DNA of 41,180 bases from Clostridiaceae bacterium. Its GTDB lineage: Bacteria; Bacillota; Clostridia; Lachnospirales; Lachnospiraceae. The notes beneath the pieces were generated by a model, which saw nothing but the letters and a program-made list of their open reading frames with translations, was not told where the DNA came from and did no database searches. The DNA is taken from assembly GCA_910575435.1 (NCBI GenBank), contig CAJTGI010000021.1, forward strand, positions 1 through 41,180. Reading direction: 5' to 3'. Made by a program: the position numbers and the translations under genes. The number at the start of each line of letters is the position of its first letter. The first letter of the stretch is position 1. Shown piece by piece: positions 16,973 through 26,071 of this stretch.

Positions 16973-17015
16973 ACCGTAACTTTTTGTTTAGTATCATAGT
17001 TAAGAGGTGTTTTTC

Positions 17016-17261
17016 ATGAAAAAGGAAATTTTTACAATGAACCAGTATGGTTCCGTCAAAATTAATATAAAGAAATATATGGATTCTGAGAACATAACCA
17101 GAAATGCGCTGGCAAAAGCCATCAATACAAGATTTGAAGTAATTGACAAATGGTATAACGGATATGTCGAAAAAATTGATGCAGATATCCTTGCCAGAAT
17201 CTGCTATGTTTTAGACTGCACACCGGGCGACATTATTGCATATGAACAGGATATCGAATAA
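17016..17261 (+). CDS. Small Cro/C1-type helix-turn-helix regulator
   Basis: This is the only convincing plus-strand gene in the window. The 81-residue product is essentially one XRE-family domain: IKKYMDSENITRNALAKAI, then NTRFEVIDKWYNG as the recognition part, and LARICYVLDCTPGDIIAYE closing the bundle. The form is common in small clostridial repressors. ATG 17016 follows AAGAGGTG with 7 nt spacing; a GTG at 17007 is less likely. It is divergent from the LytTR operon and shares its control region, which holds a 14-bp palindrome. It converges with the sortase gene, each ending in its own hairpin. Control of the quorum operon is inferred from this layout. Confidence 0.85.
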   Translation: MKKEIFTMNQYGSVKINIKKYMDSENITRNALAKAINTRFEVIDKWYNGYVEKIDADILARICYVLDCTPGDIIAYEQDIE

Positions 17262-17262
17262 T

Positions 17263-17289
17263 CTGAGAAATATGTCATTTCAGCTTTTC
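17263..17289 (+). terminator. Possible terminator of the Cro-like gene
   Basis: CTGAGAAAT and ATTTCAG pair with one bulge around ATGTC, followed by CTTTTCTG on the plus strand, just past the stop codon. The T-run is short, so confidence is moderate. Confidence 0.45.
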
Positions 17290-17317
17290 TGCAAATCCCA
17301 AAAATAATCTTCCAAAG

Positions 17318-17357
17318 AAAAAATCTGCAGATCAGAGGCCTTTCCCTAACCTGCAGA
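17318..17357 (-). terminator. Intrinsic terminator of the adhesin-sortase operon
   Basis: In the minus direction TCTGCAG and CTGCAGA enclose an inner AGG/CCT pairing and are followed by TTTTTTC. It begins 9 bp after the sortase stop codon. Confidence 0.78.
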
Positions 17358-17365
17358 AATAAAAT

Positions 17366-18160
17366 TTATTCTTTTATAATTTCATCCGGTTTTCTGACAG
17401 AGATCACCAACAGCCTGGCATCCCGTCCCATCCAGCTCCGACAGGTAGACAGCGTGAGAAACTCATACTTCCGAAAAAACTCCTCTGGTGCTTCCTTCTC
17501 AAGTTCTGCCTTGATCTTCTTTCCCATCTCAGTCTGGTACAGACTCCCGGAAAGTATCTTACCTACATATCCACCATACTCATCCCAGTTCCCGACATCG
17601 GTGAAAGAATAGACAGAAGATGATGTCGTTGTCTGCATTACCGACATGATCTGGTACTTCCGTTTCTCATCCCCCGCCCGGAAGCTGACTTCCGGATGCT
17701 CCTTATAAAAGATTTCACTGGAATACGCATGGAGCGCTCCGAACATCTTGCCTCCGTTGATATTGTGCCCATAAATAATGCAGTTATCACTGTCAATCAT
17801 GCATCTGGAATCCAGAAACGGGGTGCCATAAAAACTATAGTTCCCATCGAAATCCCGATGCAGGTAATACTCGCTGTCACCTTTCCGCTGCATGACCGGA
17901 TAAGAAATGCTGGTGTCCTTAATCTTCAGCCAGCCAATCCAGTCTGGATTTTTTTCTTCCTCTGGCAAAATGCGAGAAACGGGATGTAAATCCCGCTCCT
18001 CTATTTCCTCCAGCTGGTCGAATCGGACTTCCTGCTCTTTGTCATTCTGGTAAGAACGGTATACAAAATACCCCGCTACCAGAAATGCCAACAAAAAAAA
18101 GAGGCATGACAACCTCTTGATCCGTTTCTTCCTGCAATTTACTTTTTTCTCCTGTCTCAT
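17366..18160 (-). CDS. srtB: Class B sortase
   Basis: The 264-residue transpeptidase has a basic N-terminus and one membrane anchor (about residues 17-34). The sortase barrel carries His132 in IIYGHNINGGKMFGAL, Cys240 in FLTLSTC and Arg249 in GRDARLLVI, so all three catalytic residues are present. The long segment between His and Cys and the GHN(I)NGGKMF form mark class B. It should cut the adhesin encoded just upstream in its VPQTG motif and join it to peptidoglycan or to other subunits. Its ATG overlaps the adhesin stop in an ATGA arrangement, so the two are translationally coupled. A terminator follows. Confidence 0.95.
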   Translation of the reverse strand: MRQEKKVNCRKKRIKRLSCLFFLLAFLVAGYFVYRSYQNDKEQEVRFDQLEEIEERDLHPVSRILPEEEKNPDWIGWLKIKDTSISYPVMQRKGDSEYYLHRDFDGNYSFYGTPFLDSRCMIDSDNCIIYGHNINGGKMFGALHAYSSEIFYKEHPEVSFRAGDEKRKYQIMSVMQTTTSSSVYSFTDVGNWDEYGGYVGKILSGSLYQTEMGKKIKAELEKEAPEEFFRKYEFLTLSTCRSWMGRDARLLVISVRKPDEIIKE

Positions 18161-21100
18161 TTTGCACGCGCCTTTTTCCTTCGAAAGAAGAACATTCCAG
18201 CACTCCCCAACATGGAAAACAGGATGACTGCTGCTACAAGCGGTGTGGTTCCGCCTGTCTGTGGCACTTTTGGTGTCGGTATCTTCTTATCTGTTACTGA
18301 TACTTTTTGTACCTCTCCAGTATCTTTTACCGTAAACTGAACCGGTTGTGCAAGCTGGTAGCCTTTCGGCGCCTCAATCTCTTTGAATGTATAGGTTTCC
18401 CCTGCTTTCAGTTTCCCGATGATGTCATAGCCCTCCTCTTTGGACGTAAAGCTCATAACCTTTTTATCACTGCTGTCAAATACCTCGAATTTTGCACCAC
18501 GAAGCCCCTGCCCGGTATCGCTTGCCAGTTTGATCAGACGGATTTTTGTAGTGTCATCTTTCATCTGCACACTCTGAAACTCTCCCGAATCCTCTATGGC
18601 AAACTCAATACTGTCGGCGGTTGCATACCCATCTGCCGGCCGCTTCTCTGTCAGGATGTAAGACTTTCCCACTGCCAGTTTCTGCTCGATGATGTGCTTT
18701 TCCTTCGTGGAGGTCCATGACTCAATTACGGTATCCGTATCTTTTTCCGTAATCTGCAGTTCACAGCCCGGTATCTCCTCTGAGCCTGCAATCTCAGTCT
18801 TGGAGATTTCCACTTTTGTTGTGTCATCCACCATATGGATCACATTATCAGTTCGGAGCGTCCTGTTTTCTCCATTTATGATGACTGCCTGTGTCTGACC
18901 GTTCTCTCCCTGAACAATCTGAAAGTTAATGCTCTCTGCTGTAGCAAAACCATTCGCTGGTCTGGTTTCCGTCAACGTATAGTCCGTATCGTGAAGCAGG
19001 CCATTTACCTGCACTGCCCCCTTTTCATCCAGAATGGCTGTGACATTGCGATAACCCATATCCTCCAGTTTTTCATTCACACGGATGGATTCCTGATTAC
19101 CGGATGTCCAGCTCACAATGACATTGCCCGCTGCATCCGTAATCTGCAGTTCACAGCCCGGCAGTTCCTCACTGTTTGCGATGGAGGTTTTGCTGATGAC
19201 TGTGCTTGTCTGAGCATTGACCGCTTCCACATCCGCAGCAATCACCTTTGTTTCCTGATCCTTGTACTCCAGATGCACCGGATACTCCGTTTCATTCAGG
19301 TAATAGCTTCCGGATACGGACAATTCTTTCAGATAGTAATCACCGGAATTCAGCGTGGTGGCAGAATCCGTAGCCGGAACGCTTTCGGATTCATCTTCCG
19401 TCTCTCCTGCTGCGTCATCTTCGGATTCATCCTCTGCATCTTCTTCTGTTTCCAAATCTTCTCCCGATTCATCCTCCACATCTTCTGTATCTTTTCCAAA
19501 TGCAGTTTTCGATGTATTTGCCAGTGTCAGAAGACTTTCCAGAGGTGGCATTGTCCCAACTGCCGGTGTTTCAGTAGGTTCTGCATCTACAGCAGAATCC
19601 GTATCCACTTTCGGGTAATTCTCACTCATCAACGGAAGATCAAGATCCGATTCTGCTTTTCCATCGGCATCCGTGGTAACCGTTCCAAGCTGCGTTCCGG
19701 CAGCCACAATCTTTTCTCCATCGGCATTGTAAATATCATTTCTGGTAAAGATACCAAATACCGCACCCTCGACGGCCTGTCTGGTGGCAGCGTCTGTCTT
19801 AAACAGGGAAATGGCTGCCTTTGCGCGGGCATTGACTACATTCAATACGCCATCTTTGTCCGTGGCGTCTGTGGCATTGAGAACGTATTCCTCATCCTTG
19901 TTTTTCCAGTTAAATTCCACATCCCATCCCTGCTCCGGCAGAACATAGCCATATCCGGCCTCTTTCTCCGTCAAATGGTATTTCCCAAGCGGCAGGTCAA
20001 CCGTTACCGTACCATCCTCATCCACTGTATATCCGGTGATATCCTTACATTCTCTGGTAAATTCTGCGCCCCTGCCTGTTGTGATTGTTGTCACAAGTTC
20101 ACCCTTATCGTACCAGTTCGTTCCCTGATTGTCCTGCGTTGCAATATCCTCCGCTGCCGTAACCTCGAACACGCAGCCTCTCAGAAAACGGTCCTCATAG
20201 ACAAACGCTCCCTCTTCATAGCCTGTCAGCATCTCACCGGTCTTATAGAGTTTCAACCTGCCTGCCGTTTCATGATTTGTGTAAGTTACGGTAACAACGG
20301 CATGGGTATAGCCGTCTTCGTCGGTAAAGCTCTCATAATTGTCGGCTTTGCTGTTAATCGTTACCTCAATGTATTTCTCTGTGATGTGAAGGCCGCTGGC
20401 AGAATCCGTCTCATAAATACGATAAGTACCTGACTTCAGTTCCTTTACGGTCATAATCTCGCCGGACTCATCCGTTACAAACTGGTTTACCGTCACGTTT
20501 TTATTTCCATCACTATAACTCTGCTCGACTAGCTTCTCCCCGTCATCCGTCACTTTGTAGATCTGGTATGTGGTGCCGGGTTTTAGTACCTGCTTTTCGG
20601 TGTTGCCATCTTTTTTGAGGATTCTCAAGTAGGCTTTGAACAAATTGTTATTCATTGGATACAGATAGGTTTTTCCATTTTGAGTCACTTCTACATCTTT
20701 AATGTCTTCAATCAGAACGGCATCTGTTTCCCCGGAATCTACCTGATGGATCTGATATAATCCATAATACAAATCACCCGAAACTCCATATCCATTTTCG
20801 TCTGTATGGATAATGGCTCTTTCATAATCATCGCAGGCATCATAACTTCCTTTGCGTTTTAAGAATACCTGAAATGTCGCATTAGCCTCCGGATGCAGTG
20901 ATCCCGTCTGCCCCTCAGAATCATACTTCTGCACTGCAACCTTACCCAATATCGGTTGATTTCCGTACTCCTCCGTCGCAAGGTCATAGGTATACTCTGC
21001 CGCGTTATTCGAGGCATCCACTTTCACTGTGAGCACATCATTGGAAAGCGTATATCCCACTGGTGCCTTGACTTCCTTCAGGTAGTAGGCATTGCCGCTC

Positions 21101-22575
21101 CGCAGGAAATCTGTCACCATCTTTCCATCCTGGACGGTATAAATCCCTGCCGTTTTTGCTATGCCCTGAGCATCATAGACGGTTGCCTTATTCGTGCAGG
21201 AAGCATCCGCATATAACTGGAACTGCGCCCCTTCCAGGCTGGCATCCCCATGCGGTTTCTTATCTGCGCTGTATTTATCAATCTTGACAACATCAATGGT
21301 CGCTTTCTTGTATTTGTTGATAACTCCCACCTGATATGCTTTGGAATAATCGGAGGCCACCTCCTCTAAAGAATCCGGCCACTGCCCATCCTCATTCCGA
21401 CTCCAACTGTTTGCCTTTTTTAAAGTAATCCTTTTTCCTTTGGCAAACTCTGGGTCCAAAACGATGTGTTTATTATCCCCCGTATTATCTTCCGTCAAGG
21501 TATACGTATTGGAAATGTCATTTTTCAGTTCTTTCATTTCCTGATTCATTAGTTTCTTGGCGGATTCTTTGGTCAGGTCAGAGGCGAAGTCTACACCCTC
21601 ATCCAGATCAAGGTCATCCGTCAGATGTTTCTTTGCAGCTTTCTTGTCATCTGCAGACATATCCTTCAGTTCTGAATCCGGATAATAATAGTATTCCTGC
21701 GTCTGCAGACGGTATGTCATTCGGAAGGCTATACGTCCGCTGTCCCGCGTGAACCCTGTCATACTGAAGGAGGTATCGTTATCATCATCGGCATCACCTG
21801 TTTCCGTGCCATCCCGATCTGTCATGGCAAAAGAGTAGAGATCATCCAGGTTATCTGCATCCAACGTGAACTGTATTCCCCCCAGTCCTTTACCATCCTC
21901 ATCCTTTTTCATCACCGTAATTCTCTGCCGATAATACTCACTGTCATTGATACTGGCTACCTCTGGCACGTCATCCGCATCTACTGTCAGCAGCCTCTGA
22001 TATCTTTTGCTGTTCCCTGTCTTCTGCCAAATGGTAACATCCGCTGTCCATGCCCCGGATGGCTCAAAAATATCTTTATACAGGTCATTCACTGATTTTG
22101 TAGGAGAAATGTTAATATTTCCTTTAACCTGTTTAATGACATCTTTTAACTGCGCTTCGGAATTACGTCCTTCAGCGATGGACCAAATGAGCGCCTGACC
22201 CATGACAAACGCCTTGCCGGATCGGTTTCTGTCCACTACATACCAGCGGACGATTTTGGCATAATACCCATTTTTTTCACCGCCGGTATTCTGATCAAAA
22301 TGATGTGTTTCTTCTGCTGAATAGGTATTCCCGGAATGACAGGTATACCCTAAATTAATGCAGAATGCCTTTTTCCCATTCAGCTTCATCTGCCACCATG
22401 TCCCGCTTTTTGTCTTCGAACCAATGGAAACCGTTCCCTTCCGGCCAAGGGACGACAGGCTCACTGAGGCAGATGCTGCACTGGATACTGAGGAATTTAC
22501 CGCAGTCACACCGCACAATAGGGCAAATACCATTATATACGTCACAATTTTTCTAATTTTTTTATTTATTTTCAT
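18157..22575 (-). CDS. Thioester-domain / CnaB-repeat surface adhesin with VPQTG sorting signal
   Basis: This is a 1472-residue wall-anchored fibre protein. A signal peptide (about 1-36) precedes a thioester domain in which Cys72 (KAFCINLGYTC) and Gln127 (VMGQALIWSIAEG) would form an internal thioester able to bind host or partner surfaces covalently. Many SpaA/CnaB-type beta domains follow, with typical Lys near their start and Glu motifs near their end (YTLTETRPANGF, YILTEKRPADGY, TFKEIEAPKGYQ); these likely form isopeptide bonds. An acidic Glu/Asp linker lies near residue 1000. The end has VPQTG (1437-1441), a hydrophobic stretch and RRKKARAK. ATG 22575 follows AAAGGAAC; the longer frame to 22662 has no support. 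The sortase gene overlaps its stop. It could also serve as a pilus tip or mating-contact adhesin. Confidence 0.92.
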   Translation of the reverse strand: MKINKKIRKIVTYIMVFALLCGVTAVNSSVSSAASASVSLSSLGRKGTVSIGSKTKSGTWWQMKLNGKKAFCINLGYTCHSGNTYSAEETHHFDQNTGGEKNGYYAKIVRWYVVDRNRSGKAFVMGQALIWSIAEGRNSEAQLKDVIKQVKGNINISPTKSVNDLYKDIFEPSGAWTADVTIWQKTGNSKRYQRLLTVDADDVPEVASINDSEYYRQRITVMKKDEDGKGLGGIQFTLDADNLDDLYSFAMTDRDGTETGDADDDNDTSFSMTGFTRDSGRIAFRMTYRLQTQEYYYYPDSELKDMSADDKKAAKKHLTDDLDLDEGVDFASDLTKESAKKLMNQEMKELKNDISNTYTLTEDNTGDNKHIVLDPEFAKGKRITLKKANSWSRNEDGQWPDSLEEVASDYSKAYQVGVINKYKKATIDVVKIDKYSADKKPHGDASLEGAQFQLYADASCTNKATVYDAQGIAKTAGIYTVQDGKMVTDFLRSGNAYYLKEVKAPVGYTLSNDVLTVKVDASNNAAEYTYDLATEEYGNQPILGKVAVQKYDSEGQTGSLHPEANATFQVFLKRKGSYDACDDYERAIIHTDENGYGVSGDLYYGLYQIHQVDSGETDAVLIEDIKDVEVTQNGKTYLYPMNNNLFKAYLRILKKDGNTEKQVLKPGTTYQIYKVTDDGEKLVEQSYSDGNKNVTVNQFVTDESGEIMTVKELKSGTYRIYETDSASGLHITEKYIEVTINSKADNYESFTDEDGYTHAVVTVTYTNHETAGRLKLYKTGEMLTGYEEGAFVYEDRFLRGCVFEVTAAEDIATQDNQGTNWYDKGELVTTITTGRGAEFTRECKDITGYTVDEDGTVTVDLPLGKYHLTEKEAGYGYVLPEQGWDVEFNWKNKDEEYVLNATDATDKDGVLNVVNARAKAAISLFKTDAATRQAVEGAVFGIFTRNDIYNADGEKIVAAGTQLGTVTTDADGKAESDLDLPLMSENYPKVDTDSAVDAEPTETPAVGTMPPLESLLTLANTSKTAFGKDTEDVEDESGEDLETEEDAEDESEDDAAGETEDESESVPATDSATTLNSGDYYLKELSVSGSYYLNETEYPVHLEYKDQETKVIAADVEAVNAQTSTVISKTSIANSEELPGCELQITDAAGNVIVSWTSGNQESIRVNEKLEDMGYRNVTAILDEKGAVQVNGLLHDTDYTLTETRPANGFATAESINFQIVQGENGQTQAVIINGENRTLRTDNVIHMVDDTTKVEISKTEIAGSEEIPGCELQITEKDTDTVIESWTSTKEKHIIEQKLAVGKSYILTEKRPADGYATADSIEFAIEDSGEFQSVQMKDDTTKIRLIKLASDTGQGLRGAKFEVFDSSDKKVMSFTSKEEGYDIIGKLKAGETYTFKEIEAPKGYQLAQPVQFTVKDTGEVQKVSVTDKKIPTPKVPQTGGTTPLVAAVILFSMLGSAGMFFFRRKKARAK

Positions 22576-22675
22576 ATCAAAGTTCCTTTCTTTTAAATCT
22601 ACTGACCACGTCTCCACTCCATACTGGGGGGACCTCTTACAAACTTCGCCATAATGATCCAACCTTTCTCCTCAA

Positions 22676-22707
22676 TCAAAAAAGAGCCTGCAATCAAACA
22701 GACTCTT
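22676..22707 (-). terminator. Intrinsic terminator after the transglutaminase-like gene
   Basis: In the minus direction AAGAGTCTG and CAGGCTCTT pair (one G-U) around TTTGATTG and run into TTTT. The adhesin gene therefore probably has its own promoter or depends on read-through. Confidence 0.75.
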
Positions 22708-22742
22708 CCTTATTTCATGTTAACAACCTATTTTGTTACTTT

Positions 22743-24302
22743 TTAGTATTTATCTAACTGGATATACTCCCAGTTTTTATAGCCGCCCTCCCACGGTGTC
22801 GCATCATAATAGTATTCCTGTCCGTCGATTACAGCCTGCACCTTGATGTGAAGCGCTCCATTTAATGTCGTGGTGTAAGTATATGCTTCAATCCCTATCA
22901 TATTTGCCATATCACGCAACAGCTTAGCAGCACCGCCACAGTCTGTAAAACCAGTCTCCCAGTCAGCCCCGACATTTTCCTGTATAATCCATATCGTATT
23001 GTATCCAAGATAACTGCCGTTCGTATCAATTCTCGGATAGTTCATGTTATCACGGATATACCCTTCCAGACGCTCCATTTTCTGCTGCTCAGAAAGACTG
23101 CCCCATTTTCCCAGTCCATCTTCATTGTAGTCCTCACTGCTCACTGTCTGGATGACTTTTTCACAAAATGATTTTTTGCCTGCAGCACCATCTTTCACTT
23201 CAATCTGGAACGTATCGACGGTACGCCATGTATTATTGTTATTTTCTCCTTTTTCCAGTTCCTGGATTGAAACTGTTCGGATTCCCGGTTCCTCTGCCCT
23301 GCAGGTGTAAATCCAACCACCTTTCACTTTTTTAAAATAATTTGTATTTGTTTTTTCCTGATCCAGATACTCAATATCTTCATAAGAATACGCTGGTCCT
23401 CCCAAAACTTTTTCCCCATATGCCCCAATGCTCACATACACATTATCAAAATCATTCGGATTTGGATTATCCGTTTTCACATACAGCACAATCGGCACGT
23501 CCTCATAAATGGTAAACTGATTTAACACGCTGACCTCATAAGAATATTTTGCCTGATATGGTGTCGGTTCCGGGGATGGTTTCGGTGTCGGCACGGATGG
23601 CACGGCCGGTTCTGGGGATGGCAGTGGTGATGGATTTCCGGCATCATTACTGTTACTGCCAATTTTTCCAACCGCTATCCGGACAACATTGCTGTACTGG
23701 GTATAGGTGCCGGATACCCTTGCCTGTACCCGGTATTCATATACCGTATCTGCCTTTACCGTCTGATCCGTAAGAGTCGTCTTCCATGCTGTCTTTAATT
23801 TTTTCCATTCCCCTGTTTCCGTTTTCCTCTGAACCACATAGTGCTCTGCTCCCGCAATTTTGCTATACTGGAGTTTCACATATCCCGTATCATTTAAAGA
23901 AGCTTTCAGCGTTCCGGCAAAAGCAGGTTTTTTCCCAGTCTGGCGGGTCTTGCTGCTTTTCGTGACCTTCACCTTATACTTGTATACCTTTTTCTTCCCG
24001 CCTTTCAGATAACAGCGGACTGTCACCATTGCCGTTCCCGGCTTTTTACCCGTAATGACAATCCTGCGGTTCTTTTTCGTCTTCTTATATTTTACTTTTG
24101 CCACGGAGGATTTGCTGCTTTTGACCCTGACCTTTTTTGCCTTTGACAGCGCTGCCAAGCGCATGGTTTTGGATGCCTTATTTGCCATATCCACTTTAAC
24201 GGTCTTCGTCTTTGCCAAAGCCGTTCCCGTTCCTGCATATAGTGCCACACTCAGCAGTAATATGGTAAATATGATCGTTCTTTTTCCGTTTTTCATGTTC
24301 AT
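22743..24302 (-). CDS. Secreted Ig-like / FN3 protein with transglutaminase-like domain
   Basis: The 519-residue exported protein has a signal peptide (1 to about 30, ending ALA) and a Lys-rich bacterial Ig-like (Big2-type) domain. An FN3 domain follows (VKLQYSKIAGAEHYVVQRK to YSNVVRIAV), and then a Pro/Ser linker around residues 220-250. A beta domain precedes a C-terminal transglutaminase-like cysteine-protease fold with Cys in FTDCGGAAKLLRDMA, His in NGALHIKVQAV and Asp in YYYDATPWEGG. The catalytic triad is complete, so it may cross-link or cut proteins at the cell surface. It lies between signal peptidase and the thioester adhesin, which suggests a role in adhesin assembly. A terminator follows the gene. 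Confidence 0.85.
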   Translation of the reverse strand: MNMKNGKRTIIFTILLLSVALYAGTGTALAKTKTVKVDMANKASKTMRLAALSKAKKVRVKSSKSSVAKVKYKKTKKNRRIVITGKKPGTAMVTVRCYLKGGKKKVYKYKVKVTKSSKTRQTGKKPAFAGTLKASLNDTGYVKLQYSKIAGAEHYVVQRKTETGEWKKLKTAWKTTLTDQTVKADTVYEYRVQARVSGTYTQYSNVVRIAVGKIGSNSNDAGNPSPLPSPEPAVPSVPTPKPSPEPTPYQAKYSYEVSVLNQFTIYEDVPIVLYVKTDNPNPNDFDNVYVSIGAYGEKVLGGPAYSYEDIEYLDQEKTNTNYFKKVKGGWIYTCRAEEPGIRTVSIQELEKGENNNNTWRTVDTFQIEVKDGAAGKKSFCEKVIQTVSSEDYNEDGLGKWGSLSEQQKMERLEGYIRDNMNYPRIDTNGSYLGYNTIWIIQENVGADWETGFTDCGGAAKLLRDMANMIGIEAYTYTTTLNGALHIKVQAVIDGQEYYYDATPWEGGYKNWEYIQLDKY

Positions 24303-24393
24303 CAGTCCCTTCTCATTCTCCAGTTCCGATCTCAGACCAGTTCCAGACCTACCTACATCATAACACTATGACCACAAACATTCCAGAAAAATC

Positions 24394-24858
24394 TTATTCC
24401 CACACCTTTGCCACCACATCTGCTTCCCTCAAATACATATCTTCCCAGTATCGGGAGTCAAAGGAATTATTAACATTATCCCCCAGTACAAAATACGAAT
24501 TGTTCGGTACTACAACCACCTGCCAGTTACGTTTTGGAATCACCCAGCCCTGAGTATATGTGAGTTTTTCCAAATCTACAGTATCTCCGCCCACAGCAGC
24601 AATCCGCTTCACCAACAACTCACCACCCCGCCGGAATACAATGACATCCCCCTGCTCCAAGCCCGGATACACTCTGGAAGCGATTAAAAAACTGCCTTTC
24701 TTCAGCGTCGGCTCCATAGATTCCGTTGGCACATACCCGGCTAATAATACTGTATGGAATAAAATCCATGTCAGTATACTGACACCCACCGGAAACATCC
24801 ACCACCAAAATCCTTTCTTTTTAAATGGTCGTCTCCTACCCTGTTTTCTTTGTTCCAT
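24394..24858 (-). CDS. lepB: Signal peptidase I
   Basis: The 154-residue type I signal peptidase has a basic N-terminus, one membrane segment (about 22-41) and the catalytic pair Ser47 (PTESMEPTL) and Lys84 (LLVKRIAAVGGD). The later family box GDNVNNSFDSRYW is also present. It is a short Gram-positive form. A dedicated copy next to the adhesin, transglutaminase and sortase genes suggests it processes those exported proteins. ATG 24858 lies 7 nt after GAGGAG; ATG 24864 is too close to that site. The start lies inside the end of the sigma-factor gene (23 bp overlap), so expression is coupled. Confidence 0.93.
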   Translation of the reverse strand: MEQRKQGRRRPFKKKGFWWWMFPVGVSILTWILFHTVLLAGYVPTESMEPTLKKGSFLIASRVYPGLEQGDVIVFRRGGELLVKRIAAVGGDTVDLEKLTYTQGWVIPKRNWQVVVVPNNSYFVLGDNVNNSFDSRYWEDMYLREADVVAKVWE

Positions 24859-25393
24859 ATCCATACTCCTCTGCCATCTGCCGCAGTTCCTCCTGCTCCC
24901 TCAGATACTTTCTTGCTTTCGATACCCATGCACAGACGAGATTTGCCCTCACGCCAAACCATTCACCAATCTCCCTGCTGGTATATCCTTTCTCCATCAA
25001 CAACATTGCACGGATGCCTTTTTTCGTAGATGCGGGCACCAATCCCTGCGCCTCCTTTAGTATTTTCTGCAGGACAATCTGCAGTTCTTTATCATCATTA
25101 TCATAAAAATCCCCTGTCTCCGGCAGGACATCGACTACTGTTTCCCTCTTTCCCTTTCGGGTAGAGGAAACCAGGGCATCGCAGATTTCATTCCAGATCA
25201 GCCGGTAGGCATAGGTGGAAAAGCACCCGCCCCTGTCACTGACCACTGCCTTACACAGACCGATACAGCCAATCTGGAACAAGTCTTCCCTGGAATACAT
25301 GCCGTGTTGGAAAGTCCCGTGAACTTTATCGGAAATGACCTTATGTACCAGACCCATATTCTCTTCCGTCTTTTTTCTCTCTTCCGCATTCAT
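24836..25393 (-). CDS. Sigma-70-family RNA polymerase sigma factor
   Basis: The 185-residue protein has sigma region 2 (REDLFQIGCIGLCKAVVSD, CFSTYAYRLIWNEICDAL) and region 4 with a helix-turn-helix (GYTSREIGEWFGVRANLVCAWVSKARKYLR). There is no region 1 or full region 3, as in short alternative sigma factors. No anti-sigma gene is seen beside it. It lies upstream of and overlaps the signal peptidase gene, so it probably directs transcription of the surface genes or of the conjugation genes. Its target promoters cannot be read from this window. ATG 25393 follows AAGGAGGAGAGG. Confidence 0.9.
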   Translation of the reverse strand: MNAEERKKTEENMGLVHKVISDKVHGTFQHGMYSREDLFQIGCIGLCKAVVSDRGGCFSTYAYRLIWNEICDALVSSTRKGKRETVVDVLPETGDFYDNDDKELQIVLQKILKEAQGLVPASTKKGIRAMLLMEKGYTSREIGEWFGVRANLVCAWVSKARKYLREQEELRQMAEEYGYGTKKTG

Positions 25394-25448
25394 TCCGCCT
25401 CTCCTCCTTTTCAGTCCATGTCCTCATCGATAGAAAACGCTATGGTTC

Positions 25449-25928
25449 TCAGGGCACATTTTGCTCCATTTCCATTTTTCCGCTTCCCCGAATTACCCGA
25501 AACGGATTTTCTTTCCGGGATTTTAGCAGCTTTATGCTTTCCTCAATAACCTGCCTACAATAATATTCACCCAGATGCCCAATGTGTGCTTCCGACATCG
25601 GGGCGCTGATGATGTCTGCCAGCCACTGGTAGGCATCCTGCTTGTCCATCAGACCGGATTCATACAAACGGTTAAAGTAACGGTGTGCCTCCCTCCTCAG
25701 TGACCGGAGATTGTGGTCCGCCAGACTCCCCATCGGCTTTTTTGTCCCCTTATGCGCCCGAACATAGGCATCACATTCCGGATACCTTGCACATACATAA
25801 AGCATGGTTCGGTTTTTGTTATCGCGATAGATTCCATCCGCACTGCGGAATACCACCGGACTGCCGCAGTACGGGCAGCACATCTGCTTTTTCTGATTCC
25901 CTTTCTTTTTTCTTTTTTTCGCATTCAT
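25449..25928 (-). CDS. Zinc-ribbon protein of the DUF3268 kind
   Basis: The 159-residue protein has a very basic start (MNAKKRKKKGNQKK) and a four-Cys zinc ribbon (CCPYCGSPV and YVCARYPECDAYV), followed by GTKKPMGSLADHNLRSLRREAH and a helical C-terminal half. It resembles the DUF3268 zinc-finger proteins found on mobile elements of Clostridia; the ribbon is like those of topoisomerase tails and suggests nucleic-acid binding. ATG 25928 lies 9 nt after GGAGG; the longer frame to 26027 reads through the leader terminator and is not real. It is the first gene downstream of the structured leader RNA at 26007-26202, with the sigma factor next. Confidence 0.82.
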   Translation of the reverse strand: MNAKKRKKKGNQKKQMCCPYCGSPVVFRSADGIYRDNKNRTMLYVCARYPECDAYVRAHKGTKKPMGSLADHNLRSLRREAHRYFNRLYESGLMDKQDAYQWLADIISAPMSEAHIGHLGEYYCRQVIEESIKLLKSRKENPFRVIRGSGKMEMEQNVP

Positions 25929-26006
25929 GGCATTTTGCCTCCTCTCATAGAAAAACTCTGGCAAGATTATTTTAAGCCAATATTTTTTCCCAATAAAATA
26001 AGCCGC

Positions 26007-26071
26007 AAAAAAAACATACAGAGCCAATGGTGCTGGAATTTTGGTGTCTCATCCAGTCATTGACTCTGTAT
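26007..26071 (-). terminator. Intrinsic terminator ending the structured leader RNA
   Basis: In the minus direction ATACAGAGTCAATG and CATTGGCTCTGTAT form a 14-bp stem (one wobble), with an inner CTGG/CCAG pair in the loop, followed by G and eight T. It lies 79 bp before the zinc-ribbon gene, so transcription is either attenuated here or the RNA is independent. Confidence 0.85.

Noticed and set aside
18835-20433. A 532-codon plus-strand frame
   Set aside because: It lies wholly opposite the adhesin gene, is rich in Cys, Ile and Phe with no domain, and reflects codon bias of the minus strand.
22599-22652. A 17-codon frame with a ribosome site before the adhesin gene
   Set aside because: It could be a leader peptide but has no repeated codons and no attenuator after it, so evidence is too thin.
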